From: Thermoguttaceae bacterium
GTDB taxonomy: Bacteria; Planctomycetota; Planctomycetia; Pirellulales; Thermoguttaceae
DNA length: 54,844 nt
NCBI GenBank assembly: GCA_025060325.1
Contig: JANXBW010000030.1
Span: 1-54,844, forward strand
Reading direction: 5' to 3'
In this document: positions 43,714 to 52,999 of the stretch, in pieces
How the letters are laid out: each line of letters opens with the position of its first letter
Position numbering within the stretch: the stretch's first letter is position 1
The notes under the pieces: generated by a model
The model's database searches: none
What the model was told of the DNA's origin: nothing
Seen by the model: the letters and a program-made list of their open reading frames with translations, nothing else
Translations under genes and position numbers: made by a program

Positions 43714-45601
43714 AAATCCGTTACCGCCCTTTCTCATCTGGTTTGCGGGTGCGCTGGCTATCTGGCTCGGCGTGGTGGCCGCGGTCAGTCTCGTGGGGTT
43801 TTTCTTGGGATGGCTTGCGGTCGCCCTTGAGCGCGGGCCGAGGGAAGCCGTAGCTCGCAACTGGCAGATGATTTGCCAGGCTTTTCAGGATTTCGTGAGG
43901 TATATTTCTGGCTCTCGAATCAGTGGGCTTGCTTATCTTGCCATCAAAGAATCGATTCGCCGGCGGGTAATTGCGGTCTTTGTGGTTTTCCTGGTGCTCC
44001 TTATGTTCGCTGGTTGGCACATCGACCCAGCTAGCCGCGAGCCGGCGGTTCTTTATTTAAACTTCGTCCTTTCCGCCACCACTTATCTGATGTTGTTATT
44101 GGCCCTTTTCATTGCGAGCTTCAGTTTGCCCACGGATATCCGTAACCGGACGATCCACACGGTGGTCACTAAGCCGGTACGGGCCAGTGAAATCCTTTTG
44201 GGGCGGCTTTCTGGGTTTGCCCTGGTGGCTACGGTGATTTTGATTGGCATGGCCATCGTGAGCTTTTTCTTTGTCACTCTTGGGCTAAACCACCGTCACA
44301 CATTAACGGCGGAAAACCTGCAATCAGTGACAGAGGGTGGCGGGGAAACCGGCACGTTGACCGGGCTAACAAGTTCAGTTTTTGGCCATCGCCACAGGGT
44401 TTATGTCGACGTTGGCGGTCAAGGCCGAGTTGAAGTCGCCCGCGGACATTATCACTCGTTGCGGGTCGTCGGTTCAGGGCCGGATGCACGTTATGAGATC
44501 GGCCCGCCTGAGGGATTTCTCTTGGCCCGGGTGCCGATCTATGGGAAGCTGGAATTCCGGGACCGAGATGGACTAGATGCAGACAAAGGGCTGAATGTTG
44601 GCGACGAGTGGACATACCGCGGGTACATCCAGGGGGCAAGTCCGGCAGCTTTGATCTGGACATTCGAAGGAATGAGCCCGCGGCGATTCCCGGAGGGATT
44701 GCCCTTGGAATTGACACTAGGTGTCTTTAGGACTCACAAGGGCAACATCGAAAAGCCTGTTCTTGGGAGCTTAGCAGTCAGGAACCCACGCACGGGGCTT
44801 TATGTGGAGACGGAGATCTTCGAGTCCCGCGAGTTCGCCGAAGTGCCGGAGATTAAACGCCTCTTTGTGCCGCGAAAGATTGTCAACCCGCCGAGCGTGC
44901 AAATCATCCAGCGAAAGAAGAATACGCCTGAGGGGATTGTTCTGAGCCCGCCCCCCGAGGAGGTTAGGCCGGAGCTCACGCAGAAAAGAGAGTTCGACCT
45001 TTACGAAGACCTTGTCGACAATGGGCGGCTGGAGGTTTGGATCCGTTGCATTGAGCCGGGGCAGTACTTCGGGGCGGCCCAGCCCGATTTGTATATTCGA
45101 GCACGGGACGGCTCGTTTGTTATCAACTTGCTGAAGGCATGTTATGGAATTTGGTTAGTAACAATCATCGTGTTGGCCTATGGGATAACAGCCAGCACGT
45201 TTCTTAGCGCACCGGTGGCGATGGTAGCCACAATTGGAGTGTTGGTAGGCGGGCTGTTCCGCGACTTTGTCATTAAGCTTGCTTTGGGGCAGACTTACGG
45301 CGGTGGCCCGTTCGAGTCGCTTTACCGGCTTGTCACTCAGGAAAATGTGATGAGCGAGCTAGAGCCAGGCCTCGGCACCTTGTTGTTAAAGATGGCCGAC
45401 GTGATTGCTCGCGGGTTCCTCTTTGCGGTGGCCTCCATCCTGCCACCCCTGGGGCAATTCGGATGGGCCAATTGGGTGGCACACGGGTTTGATATCCCGT
45501 GGGAGCACGTTCTCATTCGTACTTTGCAAACATTTGCTTTTGCCATCCCAGTCATTGTAGCCGGCTATTTCTTCTTTAAGTCGCGGGAGATTGCGGAATG
45601 A
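43703..45601 (+). CDS. ABC-2 type permease with large extracytoplasmic domain
   Basis: The membrane subunit for the ATPase upstream, 632 residues. Helices are visible at the N-terminus ('[20 protein letters not shown]'), at '[18 protein letters not shown]', at '[17 protein letters not shown]', at '[20 protein letters not shown]', and near the C-terminus ('[20 protein letters not shown]', '[13 protein letters not shown]', '[15 protein letters not shown]'). '[19 protein letters not shown]' is the coupling segment typical of ABC-2 permeases. Between helices 4 and 5, about 250 residues form a beta-rich extracytoplasmic domain, an uncommon size. The stop overlaps the next start (ATGA at 45598), so the three genes form one operon. 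Confidence 0.85.
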   Translation: MVVENPLPPFLIWFAGALAIWLGVVAAVSLVGFFLGWLAVALERGPREAVARNWQMICQAFQDFVRYISGSRISGLAYLAIKESIRRRVIAVFVVFLVLLMFAGWHIDPASREPAVLYLNFVLSATTYLMLLLALFIASFSLPTDIRNRTIHTVVTKPVRASEILLGRLSGFALVATVILIGMAIVSFFFVTLGLNHRHTLTAENLQSVTEGGGETGTLTGLTSSVFGHRHRVYVDVGGQGRVEVARGHYHSLRVVGSGPDARYEIGPPEGFLLARVPIYGKLEFRDRDGLDADKGLNVGDEWTYRGYIQGASPAALIWTFEGMSPRRFPEGLPLELTLGVFRTHKGNIEKPVLGSLAVRNPRTGLYVETEIFESREFAEVPEIKRLFVPRKIVNPPSVQIIQRKKNTPEGIVLSPPPEEVRPELTQKREFDLYEDLVDNGRLEVWIRCIEPGQYFGAAQPDLYIRARDGSFVINLLKACYGIWLVTIIVLAYGITASTFLSAPVAMVATIGVLVGGLFRDFVIKLALGQTYGGGPFESLYRLVTQENVMSELEPGLGTLLLKMADVIARGFLFAVASILPPLGQFGWANWVAHGFDIPWEHVLIRTLQTFAFAIPVIVAGYFFFKSREIAE

Positions 45602-47136
45602 CGTTTCGCGCGGCTTTTTTTCGGAAGATCGCTCTGCTTGTGGTTATTGCGATTCTCCTTCTTCCGCTATTTTGGCTAGGACAACCATCGACCTCGCCGG
45701 CCCGAGGAGCTCGCGGAAGTCCAGGAGGCATTTTGGCGCAGTTGCGGGACAGGTTTGGGCTGAGTGAGGCCGAACTCGGTGAGATTGATCCCACAAGTGA
45801 AGCGATGCGGCTTACCACGCTCGGACTGCGCGGGGTAGCCGCCAACATTTTGTGGACAAAGGCGGACATTTACAAAATGAAGAAGGATTGGACGAATTTG
45901 TCCGCCACCTTGGAACAGTTGGTTAAACTCGAGCCGCATTTTATCAGCGTTTGGCGCTTCCAGGCTTGGAATTTGTCTTACAACGTATCGGCGGAGTTTG
46001 ACGACTACCGGAAGCGATATGAGTGGGTAATCCGCGGGATTGAGTTCTTGAAGAGAGGTGTTCGCTACAACGAGCGGGAGCCCAAGCTCCTGTGGGATGT
46101 CGGGTGGTTCATCGCCCAAAAGATTGGGCGAGCGGACGAATGGAAGCAGTTCCGGCGGCTTTTCAAGCAGGATGATGACTTTCACGGTCCGCGGCCAATT
46201 GAGGAACGGGACAATTGGCTTGTTGGCAAGGAGTGGTTTGCCCGCGGAGAGGAACTGGTCGAACAGGGAGCGACTCTCCGCGGAATTAGTCCACTACTGT
46301 TCTTCTCCGATCGGCCCATGTGCCAGATGAACTATTCGGAGTTTTTGGCCAAGGACGGTATTTTCGGCGAGCGTGCCAAACAGTCGTGGCAGCGGGCGCT
46401 TGAGGAGTGGCTCCAATACGGCGACCGAGAATTTCCGACGTACGAAGGGGGAACCGTCCGCTTAAACGACAAGGAGCGATTTGATCAACGAGCGGAAGAA
46501 ATTTGGGCTGAGCTCGATAAGCTTGCTCCCGGTCTTCGCAAAAAGATTCAGGATGAAAAGCGGTCCCGCTTGCGGCCGGAGGAACGGCTCGCGCTGGATA
46601 CCCCGCCTGAAGCCCGCACTCCGGATCAACAAGCTTTAGCCTTTGAGGCGCAGCGAAAAGTCCACGTAACGCATCGTGAGGTCGCGCAACGGATTACCGG
46701 ACGACATCGTCAACAAGCTTTGAAGCTTGCCGAGGAGGCCGAAAAAGCCCTTGAGATGTCAAGTAAGATCGACCAGCAAAGGACCATTGTCAATTTCGAG
46801 TACTGGCGAATGCGGGCCCAATTTGAACAGACGCCTCAGGCCATTGAGGCGCGCGAGTATATCTACTTAGGAGACGAGGCGTTCCGAGCGGCTGATTTGA
46901 CGCGTGCCAAGCAGTACTACGACCTAGGGCTAAAAAAGTGGCGGGAACTGCTTGATCTGCCGGAATTTCCCCAGCTAAAGCGGGACGGGAACACGGGTCG
47001 AGAATTGATCGATGTGATTCGGAACTACCAAAGGATCCTGGATGCCCGGGACGAGCCTTGGCCCAAGCCGTTTATCCTCCAGGATATCATCGACCTTCAT
47101 AAGGACAGCGTGCCCGATTTCAAGCCGCCGTCGTGA
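45598..47136 (+). CDS. Membrane-anchored TPR-like protein of the ABC operon
   Basis: 512 residues with one N-terminal membrane anchor ('IALLVVIAILLLPLFWLG', about 10-27) and a soluble helical remainder. 'LRGVAANILWTKADIYKMKKDW', 'TLEQLVKLEPHFISVWRFQAW' and 'YIYLGDEAFRAADLTRAKQYYD' have TPR-like spacing. A charged helical stretch lies around residues 310-390. I recall this protein only as a conserved companion of ABC-2 genes in planctomycetes, with no known function. The ATGA overlap with the permease gene ties it to that transporter, perhaps as a periplasmic scaffold or cargo adaptor. Confidence 0.8.
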   Translation: MTFRAAFFRKIALLVVIAILLLPLFWLGQPSTSPARGARGSPGGILAQLRDRFGLSEAELGEIDPTSEAMRLTTLGLRGVAANILWTKADIYKMKKDWTNLSATLEQLVKLEPHFISVWRFQAWNLSYNVSAEFDDYRKRYEWVIRGIEFLKRGVRYNEREPKLLWDVGWFIAQKIGRADEWKQFRRLFKQDDDFHGPRPIEERDNWLVGKEWFARGEELVEQGATLRGISPLLFFSDRPMCQMNYSEFLAKDGIFGERAKQSWQRALEEWLQYGDREFPTYEGGTVRLNDKERFDQRAEEIWAELDKLAPGLRKKIQDEKRSRLRPEERLALDTPPEARTPDQQALAFEAQRKVHVTHREVAQRITGRHRQQALKLAEEAEKALEMSSKIDQQRTIVNFEYWRMRAQFEQTPQAIEAREYIYLGDEAFRAADLTRAKQYYDLGLKKWRELLDLPEFPQLKRDGNTGRELIDVIRNYQRILDARDEPWPKPFILQDIIDLHKDSVPDFKPPS

Positions 47137-48155
47137 CGGGGCCTGGCTCCTTCCCCCACTTGGCGTCTACCTACCCGGGCAGGGCTGGCGAACTTGCCGA
47201 GAGCACCACGTTCTCCTGCCGATCCGACTCCCGGTGAAGGCGATAAAACACCCAAGATGGGCCGTGATGGGAGGATCCGTGCGCGGTTTAACCTCATGGG
47301 GGAAGAGAAGCTTTGCTTTGTGACGAGCCTGCCGGCGGGTTTTCAGTTCCAAGAAATCATCGGGCAAGAATTGTGACTTAATTCGGAATTTAAGTTTGGA
47401 CCTCTTTTTTGGACCGGCTTTCCCCGAACTCAACCCCGGCGGGGATCCGCTCTTTCGCCGGTCCGTCTAATCTCGCCCCCTACCCCTGCCAGATTCAAAC
47501 GCAACCTAATGGGCTAAACTACCACACACCTAATCTCCCCGTTTATTCAGCAGATTCCCCCTTAAGGGAAAGTTCCGTAAGAGCGGGGTCCGAGCGGTGG
47601 ACGTTCTCTATTGACTACTTTGACACGGAAGGGTTTTGGTGGAAAATATGACGTTTCTCGATAAAATTAGGAATCTTGGATCGGCCGGCGGGTTACCACG
47701 GTGGGACCGCTAGTGCCAGTGCTTTGAGAAGCTTTCGCTGAGCCACGTCGCGGGGAATCCGGGGGTTAACTTTTCGGCCGGCCCGCACGTTTTACTTTGG
47801 TTTTGAACTCCGATTCGGGTGGCTGGAAGAAAGGTTGCCCTGTGAGCTTCTGGAACGAGTCGGGCTATCGGGGAGGGAGTTTAATCGCGCAATAACCGTG
47901 CTTGGCTGGCCAAGCTTGCGAGGCATAGCTGGGCTGGTTGGGGGCCGGGGGCCATTCGTAAGCCCGGGGTAGCCGCCGTTAGCTTTTGCGGGTTAGGCCC
48001 CTCCGCAATAGATGGCTGAGGACTCGGGGTCGGCTGCCGTTCATTAAGCGAAGTGGACATCTTCGCGGGTCCAAATCGGGGGGAAGTTTGTGGGATACTT
48101 TGCTCCAGGAGGCCACCCGACACGCAAACGCTTGTTTGTTATTCGAGGTTGACCT
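47137..48155. other. Long gene-free stretch between the ABC operon and nadA
   Basis: About 1 kb with no supported gene. The frames at 47194-47376, 47167-47433 and 47409-47651 have no motifs. No strong terminator is visible after the ABC operon; a T-run at 47404-47409 lacks a convincing stem. The nadA promoter should lie near the right end. Confidence 0.4.
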
Positions 48156-49292
48156 ATGGCATGGAAGGCTTCCGAGGCAACTGGGAAATTCCCGCTTAGT
48201 GACTATCGCTTCTTACCTTTGGACGAGCTTTCCCGGCGAGTTCGAGTGGTCAAGGAGCGTCTGGGGCGATCGCTCGTCATATTGGCCCACAATTACCAAC
48301 GGGACGAGATCGTCCAGTTCGCGGACGTCCAGGGCGACAGTTACCAGCTAAGTCAACATGCTGCTCAGGACCCGCATTGTCGAGCGATCATCTTTTGTGG
48401 CGTTCATTTTATGGCAGAAACGGCGGACATTTTGGCCAATCGGCCAGAGCGTGTGGCTGCCCGTGGCGGGCGGGCACCGGTCATCTTGCCGGATTTGGAG
48501 GCCGGTTGCTCATTGGCGGATATGGCAACCCTCTCCCAAGTGGAGGACTGCTGGCGGCAGCTGACTCAGGTGTTAGGGGAGGAAGATGTCGTGCCGGTGA
48601 CGTACATCAATTCGTCGGCCGACATCAAAGCGTTTTGCGGAGCGCACGATGGCATTGTTTGCACCTCGTCCAATTCCCGAGCAGTTTTGGAGTGGGCACT
48701 AGCTCGAAAGAAACGCGTGCTCTTCCTGCCGGATCAACATCTGGGTCGCAATATCGGGTTGCGGATGGGCATTCCGCTTCAGCGAATGCCGCTTTGGAAT
48801 CCGAGTTTGCCGTTGGGTGGGAATGACCCGGCCTCCCTGCGTGAGGCGAAAATTATTCTGTGGAAAGGCCACTGCTGCGTCCATCAAGCGTTTAAGCCAG
48901 AGCATATTGACGCCTTTCGGCAGAGGTTTCCGGACATCCGCATCCTGGTCCATCCGGAATGTTCGATGGAGGTGGTTCAGAAAGCCGACTACATCGGCTC
49001 GACAAGCCAAATTGTAAAGTACATCCGCGAAGCACCGGCCGGCTCCCGATGGGCCATTGGTACAGAAGTTCATCTTGTCAACAGGTTGAAGAATGAACAC
49101 CCAGACAAGGAAATTTATTTCCTTGCGCCCCGTATTTCGATGTGTGCAACAATGTTCCGTATCAACCTTGCTCGGCTATGCTGGGCAATTGAAAACCTCG
49201 AGGCCGGCGAGGCCGTTAACGTAATTGAAGTCGATCCCCGCACGGCCGAATTAGCTTACGTGGCTCTACAGCGAATGCTGGAGGTGCGGTAA
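48156..49292 (+). CDS. nadA: Quinolinate synthase
   Basis: NadA condenses iminoaspartate (made by NadB) with dihydroxyacetone phosphate to give quinolinate, the precursor of NAD, using one [4Fe-4S] cluster. The three cluster cysteines are visible: Cys118 in 'LEAGCSLAD', Cys269 in 'HPECSMEV' and Cys330 in 'PRISMCATM'. 'ILAHNYQRDEIVQFAD', 'VTYINSSADIKAF' and 'FLPDQHLGRNI' are further hallmarks. Length is 378 residues, the longer three-domain form. Start ATG 48156 follows GAGG. nadB and nadC are not in the window. Confidence 0.97.
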   Translation: MAWKASEATGKFPLSDYRFLPLDELSRRVRVVKERLGRSLVILAHNYQRDEIVQFADVQGDSYQLSQHAAQDPHCRAIIFCGVHFMAETADILANRPERVAARGGRAPVILPDLEAGCSLADMATLSQVEDCWRQLTQVLGEEDVVPVTYINSSADIKAFCGAHDGIVCTSSNSRAVLEWALARKKRVLFLPDQHLGRNIGLRMGIPLQRMPLWNPSLPLGGNDPASLREAKIILWKGHCCVHQAFKPEHIDAFRQRFPDIRILVHPECSMEVVQKADYIGSTSQIVKYIREAPAGSRWAIGTEVHLVNRLKNEHPDKEIYFLAPRISMCATMFRINLARLCWAIENLEAGEAVNVIEVDPRTAELAYVALQRMLEVR

Positions 49293-49884
49293 CTCCGCTC
49301 GCGGCACTTCGGGTTGCCTAGGTGGAAGCGGTCTCACAAGCCTGAGCAGATGCATTCAGCCGGGCTTGTGGCTCCAATCGCTTCGAAGCCGCTTAGCCTG
49401 CTCGGTCCGGATCGCTCTGCCGGGTCCTCCCAGAAGGGGGTAAGCAAGGATATTTTCGCGAGGTTTCCGCCTCTTACCTCTGCTGCCTCCAGCTGTCTTC
49501 TCAGTGGGGCTTTCCTTGCCTGTGCGTGATCCTGACCCTCCCATGGGCGGTGCAGGTGGTTTCCACTTTGACGTTGAGTCTTTTTCCGGCGAACGAGCGC
49601 GACTTCGGTCTACACCTCGGCAATGCCTTGGCCGCCGGCAAGTAACCGCTCCGTTGGGCCTGAGCGACGCCTCCCGCCTAAACCATCGGAACTTACAGCC
49701 AGGGTGCGTGCCGCCAATAGGCGGTGGGTGAGCTTCGACTGCATAAGATGGGCAACTTTTGTCGGGTTTAACAGATTTTCTGCAAATGCCCGGTTTATGG
49801 ATCGATCCATTCTCACCGAGCACATGGCGGCAATATGCGCCACCGACGGTCGAAGGTTTCATTTCGTCGGGGAAGAGTCGAGGA
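49293..49884. other. Gene-free stretch between nadA and the BBP2 gene
   Basis: About 590 bases. The minus-strand frame at 49356-49862 is Arg/Pro-rich and looks like a shadow. The BBP2 frame is open upstream to 49759, but its extra residues are not signal-like. I see no terminator or known RNA. Confidence 0.4.
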
Positions 49885-51861
49885 ATGGAAAGCCTTCACG
49901 TACGGCTCGAATTGGAGCAAGCCATGGAACAGCACCGGAAGGGCAAGGAGCTACCCACGCGACGGGAAAGTTCGATCCTTTTGGCCATGGGAGTGTTGGT
50001 CGGGAGTGTCAGCTTGACACTATGCCAAACGGCCCTTGCCTCCGACTGTGTACACCTTTTCATGCTTCCACGGACAACGTCCACGGTTTCCGCGAGTCCG
50101 ACGGGCCTTGACCAAATGCGTGAATTAGTGCCCGTGGCAGGTAGAGCTTACTCCCATGGCGGTGAAGTCGGCGTGGGAACTCCTTCGGGGGGTCCTCAAG
50201 CGCCCCTGCCGGACCAGCTTTTAGGAAGTTGGGCGCAAAGGGGCCCACGGCGAGGCATCGCGACGGCGGGGCATTTCGGAGAAGCCGAAGCGAGCGGAAC
50301 TCGTGGTCGGAAAGGAGTGAAGCTCGGCTCGCCAGTTGTGCTTTGTTCAGCGGCGCTGTCCGGTGCAGAGTTTCCTGCACCCCCGAGAACCTCCGGGGTG
50401 GCGGGAGTGGCTCTGGTAGCTGATGATCCCTCGACAGAAACAAAGACGACTGATAGCCCCACTGACCCGGGGTACGAGCAGAATCGAGCCGTTCAATCTA
50501 GGGAGAGCCAGCCAGGGGAGGAACCCTCTCGTCTTGCGCCTCCTGTGGACGACATTGGTGCTTCCGAAGGAGTGCCACGGCCTCCCCGGAGACTACCTCA
50601 TTTGCCCGAGCTTTCCACAGAAAGAGCGCTGGAGGAAGCTCCACCAGCGGAAGACGGGCCAGTGGCCGAGGTCGGAGCTTGTGCCGCCTGTGCGGGTGTT
50701 TCCGCCGACGAGCTAGGAAGTGCGCCAGGTCCGTGGAAACTTATCGACGGGCCATGCCTCAGGGCGTGGGGGATATCTATCGGCGGGTGGATCGAACAAG
50801 GAATTACCTTTAACGCTCAAGAGCCAGACAGTCGCTACAATGGCCCCCTGGCCACCAACGACCGTCATGCGGATTATCAGCTGAACCAGTTGTGGCTCTA
50901 TTTCGTTCGGCCTACCAACACCGGGGGTTGCGGATTTGACATCGGTGGACGCTTGGACATCGTGTTTGGAAGCGATTGGCGTTATGGGATTGTTTACGGG
51001 AAGGAAGACCGAATCAACGGCCTGTCGCAGAGTTACGGGTTGGTTCTTCCGCAAATGTATTTGGAAGTGGCAGTCAATCGGCTAACCGTCAAGCTGGGGC
51101 ACTTTGCCGGCATCCTTGACTACGAGGCGGTTCCGGCGATCCTCAACCCGTTCTATTCACATTCCTACTCTTACGGGTATACGGTGCCCATTCTGGTGAC
51201 AGGAATGCTCGCTAGCTATCAATTGACAGATCAGTTTGGTGTGGACGCGGGCTTCCATCGGGGCTGGATGATGTTTGAGGATAACAACGATAATCTGGAC
51301 TTCATGGGCGGTGTTCGGTGGAAGAGCCTTTCCGGCCGGACGCAAGTTTCGTACGCAGTTTCCATAGGTCCACAAGATAACGCTGGCGAGCAGGACCGTT
51401 TTGTCTACAGCTTAGTGTTGCGCCAAAAGATGGGCCAGCGGATAGAATATATCCTCGTCCACAATCTTGGTTGGGAGAACGACGCCGTCCAATGGGCTGA
51501 GCCGGCCCCCGCGGACGCCGAGTGGTACGGCATTAATCAATACTTCATTTACACAATTTCGCCGAAGCTTTCCGCGGCGTTGCGGGTGGAATGGCTTCGC
51601 GACGATGATGGGGTGCGAATTGCTGGGGTGGGCAACCTAGTGCCAGGTAAAGGCTGGTCTGCCCTTCCTGGCTTTGCTGGCGATTTCTACGAGTTGACTA
51701 TGGGGCTTAATTGGCGGCCCCATCCCAACTGCTTACTCCGGCCCGAGGTCCGCTGGGATTGGTACGACGGCTCGCGGAACCTTCAGGGGCAACTGCCATT
51801 CGACGATGGCTCAAGCGACCATCAGTTAACCTGTGCCACGGACCTGATAATCTCTTACTAA
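49885..51861 (+). CDS. BBP2-type outer-membrane beta-barrel porin
   Basis: 658 residues. The signal peptide is preceded by a charged stretch ('KELPTRRESSILLAMGVLVG') and probably ends at 'TALASD' near residue 52. A disordered Pro/Ser/Glu-rich segment runs to about 275, with a C-A-A-C pair near 265. The rest matches the putative beta-barrel porin-2 family (PF07642): 'GISIGGWIEQGITFNAQEPD', 'GGRLDIVFGSDWRYG', 'LPQMYLEVAVNRLTVKLGHF', 'NPFYSHSYSYGYTVPIL' and 'VRWDWYDG' near the end. Such porins sit in the planctomycete outer membrane. CGAGGA precedes ATG 49885; ATG 49924 would give a more normal signal peptide. Confidence 0.88.
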   Translation: MESLHVRLELEQAMEQHRKGKELPTRRESSILLAMGVLVGSVSLTLCQTALASDCVHLFMLPRTTSTVSASPTGLDQMRELVPVAGRAYSHGGEVGVGTPSGGPQAPLPDQLLGSWAQRGPRRGIATAGHFGEAEASGTRGRKGVKLGSPVVLCSAALSGAEFPAPPRTSGVAGVALVADDPSTETKTTDSPTDPGYEQNRAVQSRESQPGEEPSRLAPPVDDIGASEGVPRPPRRLPHLPELSTERALEEAPPAEDGPVAEVGACAACAGVSADELGSAPGPWKLIDGPCLRAWGISIGGWIEQGITFNAQEPDSRYNGPLATNDRHADYQLNQLWLYFVRPTNTGGCGFDIGGRLDIVFGSDWRYGIVYGKEDRINGLSQSYGLVLPQMYLEVAVNRLTVKLGHFAGILDYEAVPAILNPFYSHSYSYGYTVPILVTGMLASYQLTDQFGVDAGFHRGWMMFEDNNDNLDFMGGVRWKSLSGRTQVSYAVSIGPQDNAGEQDRFVYSLVLRQKMGQRIEYILVHNLGWENDAVQWAEPAPADAEWYGINQYFIYTISPKLSAALRVEWLRDDDGVRIAGVGNLVPGKGWSALPGFAGDFYELTMGLNWRPHPNCLLRPEVRWDWYDGSRNLQGQLPFDDGSSDHQLTCATDLIISY

Positions 51862-52999
51862 GCGGGGAAGTAAGCCAAGGGACAAAAGCCAAAGCTTCCA
51901 TCATTGCCGAAAAAACCGCTCGAGTGGGTTAAACTGACTTGGCCCGGGACAGAACTCCTGCCACTAGCTGCCTGGGCTTTTTTATTTGCTTTTTTGCTTT
52001 CAGCACAACGTGCTTCGTCGCCCGACCTCTTGGTCCCCGGCCCGGGCGCACCTGCCGAGGAGCCGACTTTGCGGGCTTGTCCCTTACTATGCAAGGGCCC
52101 AAAAGGGTTAGAAACCGCAAAGCTGGCCGCATAGGATCCGAGCACTTGTTTCTTTTACTCTTTTCTGGGTCCCTTGTTCGGCAGAAGCTCCCCCAATGAG
52201 TCCCCCCGGATAAGTGTGGTCCGCGGTTGGCCGAGAAGGCCCTCGGGCCTCGTCCCACGGTTTTGTTAAGCGACCACCCGGCCGAGAGCGGCGGGCGTTT
52301 TCTTTAAAGTTATCGCAACTACCCCGTGCCGCCCGGATCCGCGTCTTCTCTTGCAAAAGTGCACTGTCTCCGGCAGTTCGGGACTTGAGGGTGGGTCCGG
52401 GAGCCACCCGCTTTCGGCCAAGGAAAAAAACCACCATCCGGACGCTTTACCATCAGCGCCGGATACCTTCCGGGGTAAAAAACCCTAATGTTCTTGTCTC
52501 GAGCTTAAGGGCGGGTTTGGCGGCCGCACGTCTTTGGGCAACCGGCCTTGGTTCCGATCTCGCAGTGACTTGAGCCTGCAGGCCCAGTTGCTCAATCCTG
52601 CTCCTGTACGGCTTTTATTGTGGACAACATCTTCCTATCAAGCTCAGCGGTGGCAGGTGCAGTTGGGCGAGCTTCGACCGGCGTGCGGAGCCGCTTAGGG
52701 CCTGTTTCGTGTGATTTGAGGTGCTCCGAGTCCGAGGTGTCTATTTCCTGCGAATTTAGGCAAGCTGCGCAGGCGACAAAGGACAACTGCTTGATTTTTG
52801 CGCCCCCTGCAATTTGAATAGAGTTTGTGAATCTGTCGCAAACCGCAGATTGCAGAAATTTGACCGATTTCCCCTTTCCTTTTACAAAGAAAGAGGTCGG
52901 CAAGCCTGTCCTCGGCAATCTGCCTTCGACTGGGAATTCGTCACTTTAGACGGTCTTTATGGGGTTACGCTGCGAGAGGTTTGGCCTAGGAGTCGATTC
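51862..52999. other. Gene-free stretch with a terminator
   Basis: Over 1.1 kb without a supported gene. It contains the terminator at 51942-51985 for the porin gene. The frames at 52214-52573 and 52592-52918 have no motifs. The right end carries AGGAG seven bases before the surface-protein start. Confidence 0.45.
51942..51985 (+). terminator. Intrinsic terminator after the BBP2 gene
   Basis: GCCCGGG (51942-51948) pairs with CCTGGGC (51971-51977), allowing one G-U or mismatch, followed by TTTTTTATTT. The loop is about 22 bases and may itself fold. It lies 80 bases after the porin stop and is the best match to an intrinsic terminator on the plus strand here. Confidence 0.65.

Noticed and set aside
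49356-49862. 168-residue minus-strand frame before the porin gene
   Set aside because: Arg/Gly/Pro-rich, no family features, overlaps the likely leader of the porin gene.
52214-52573. 119-residue frame in the gap before the surface protein
   Set aside because: No motif, no binding site, and competing frames on the other strand.
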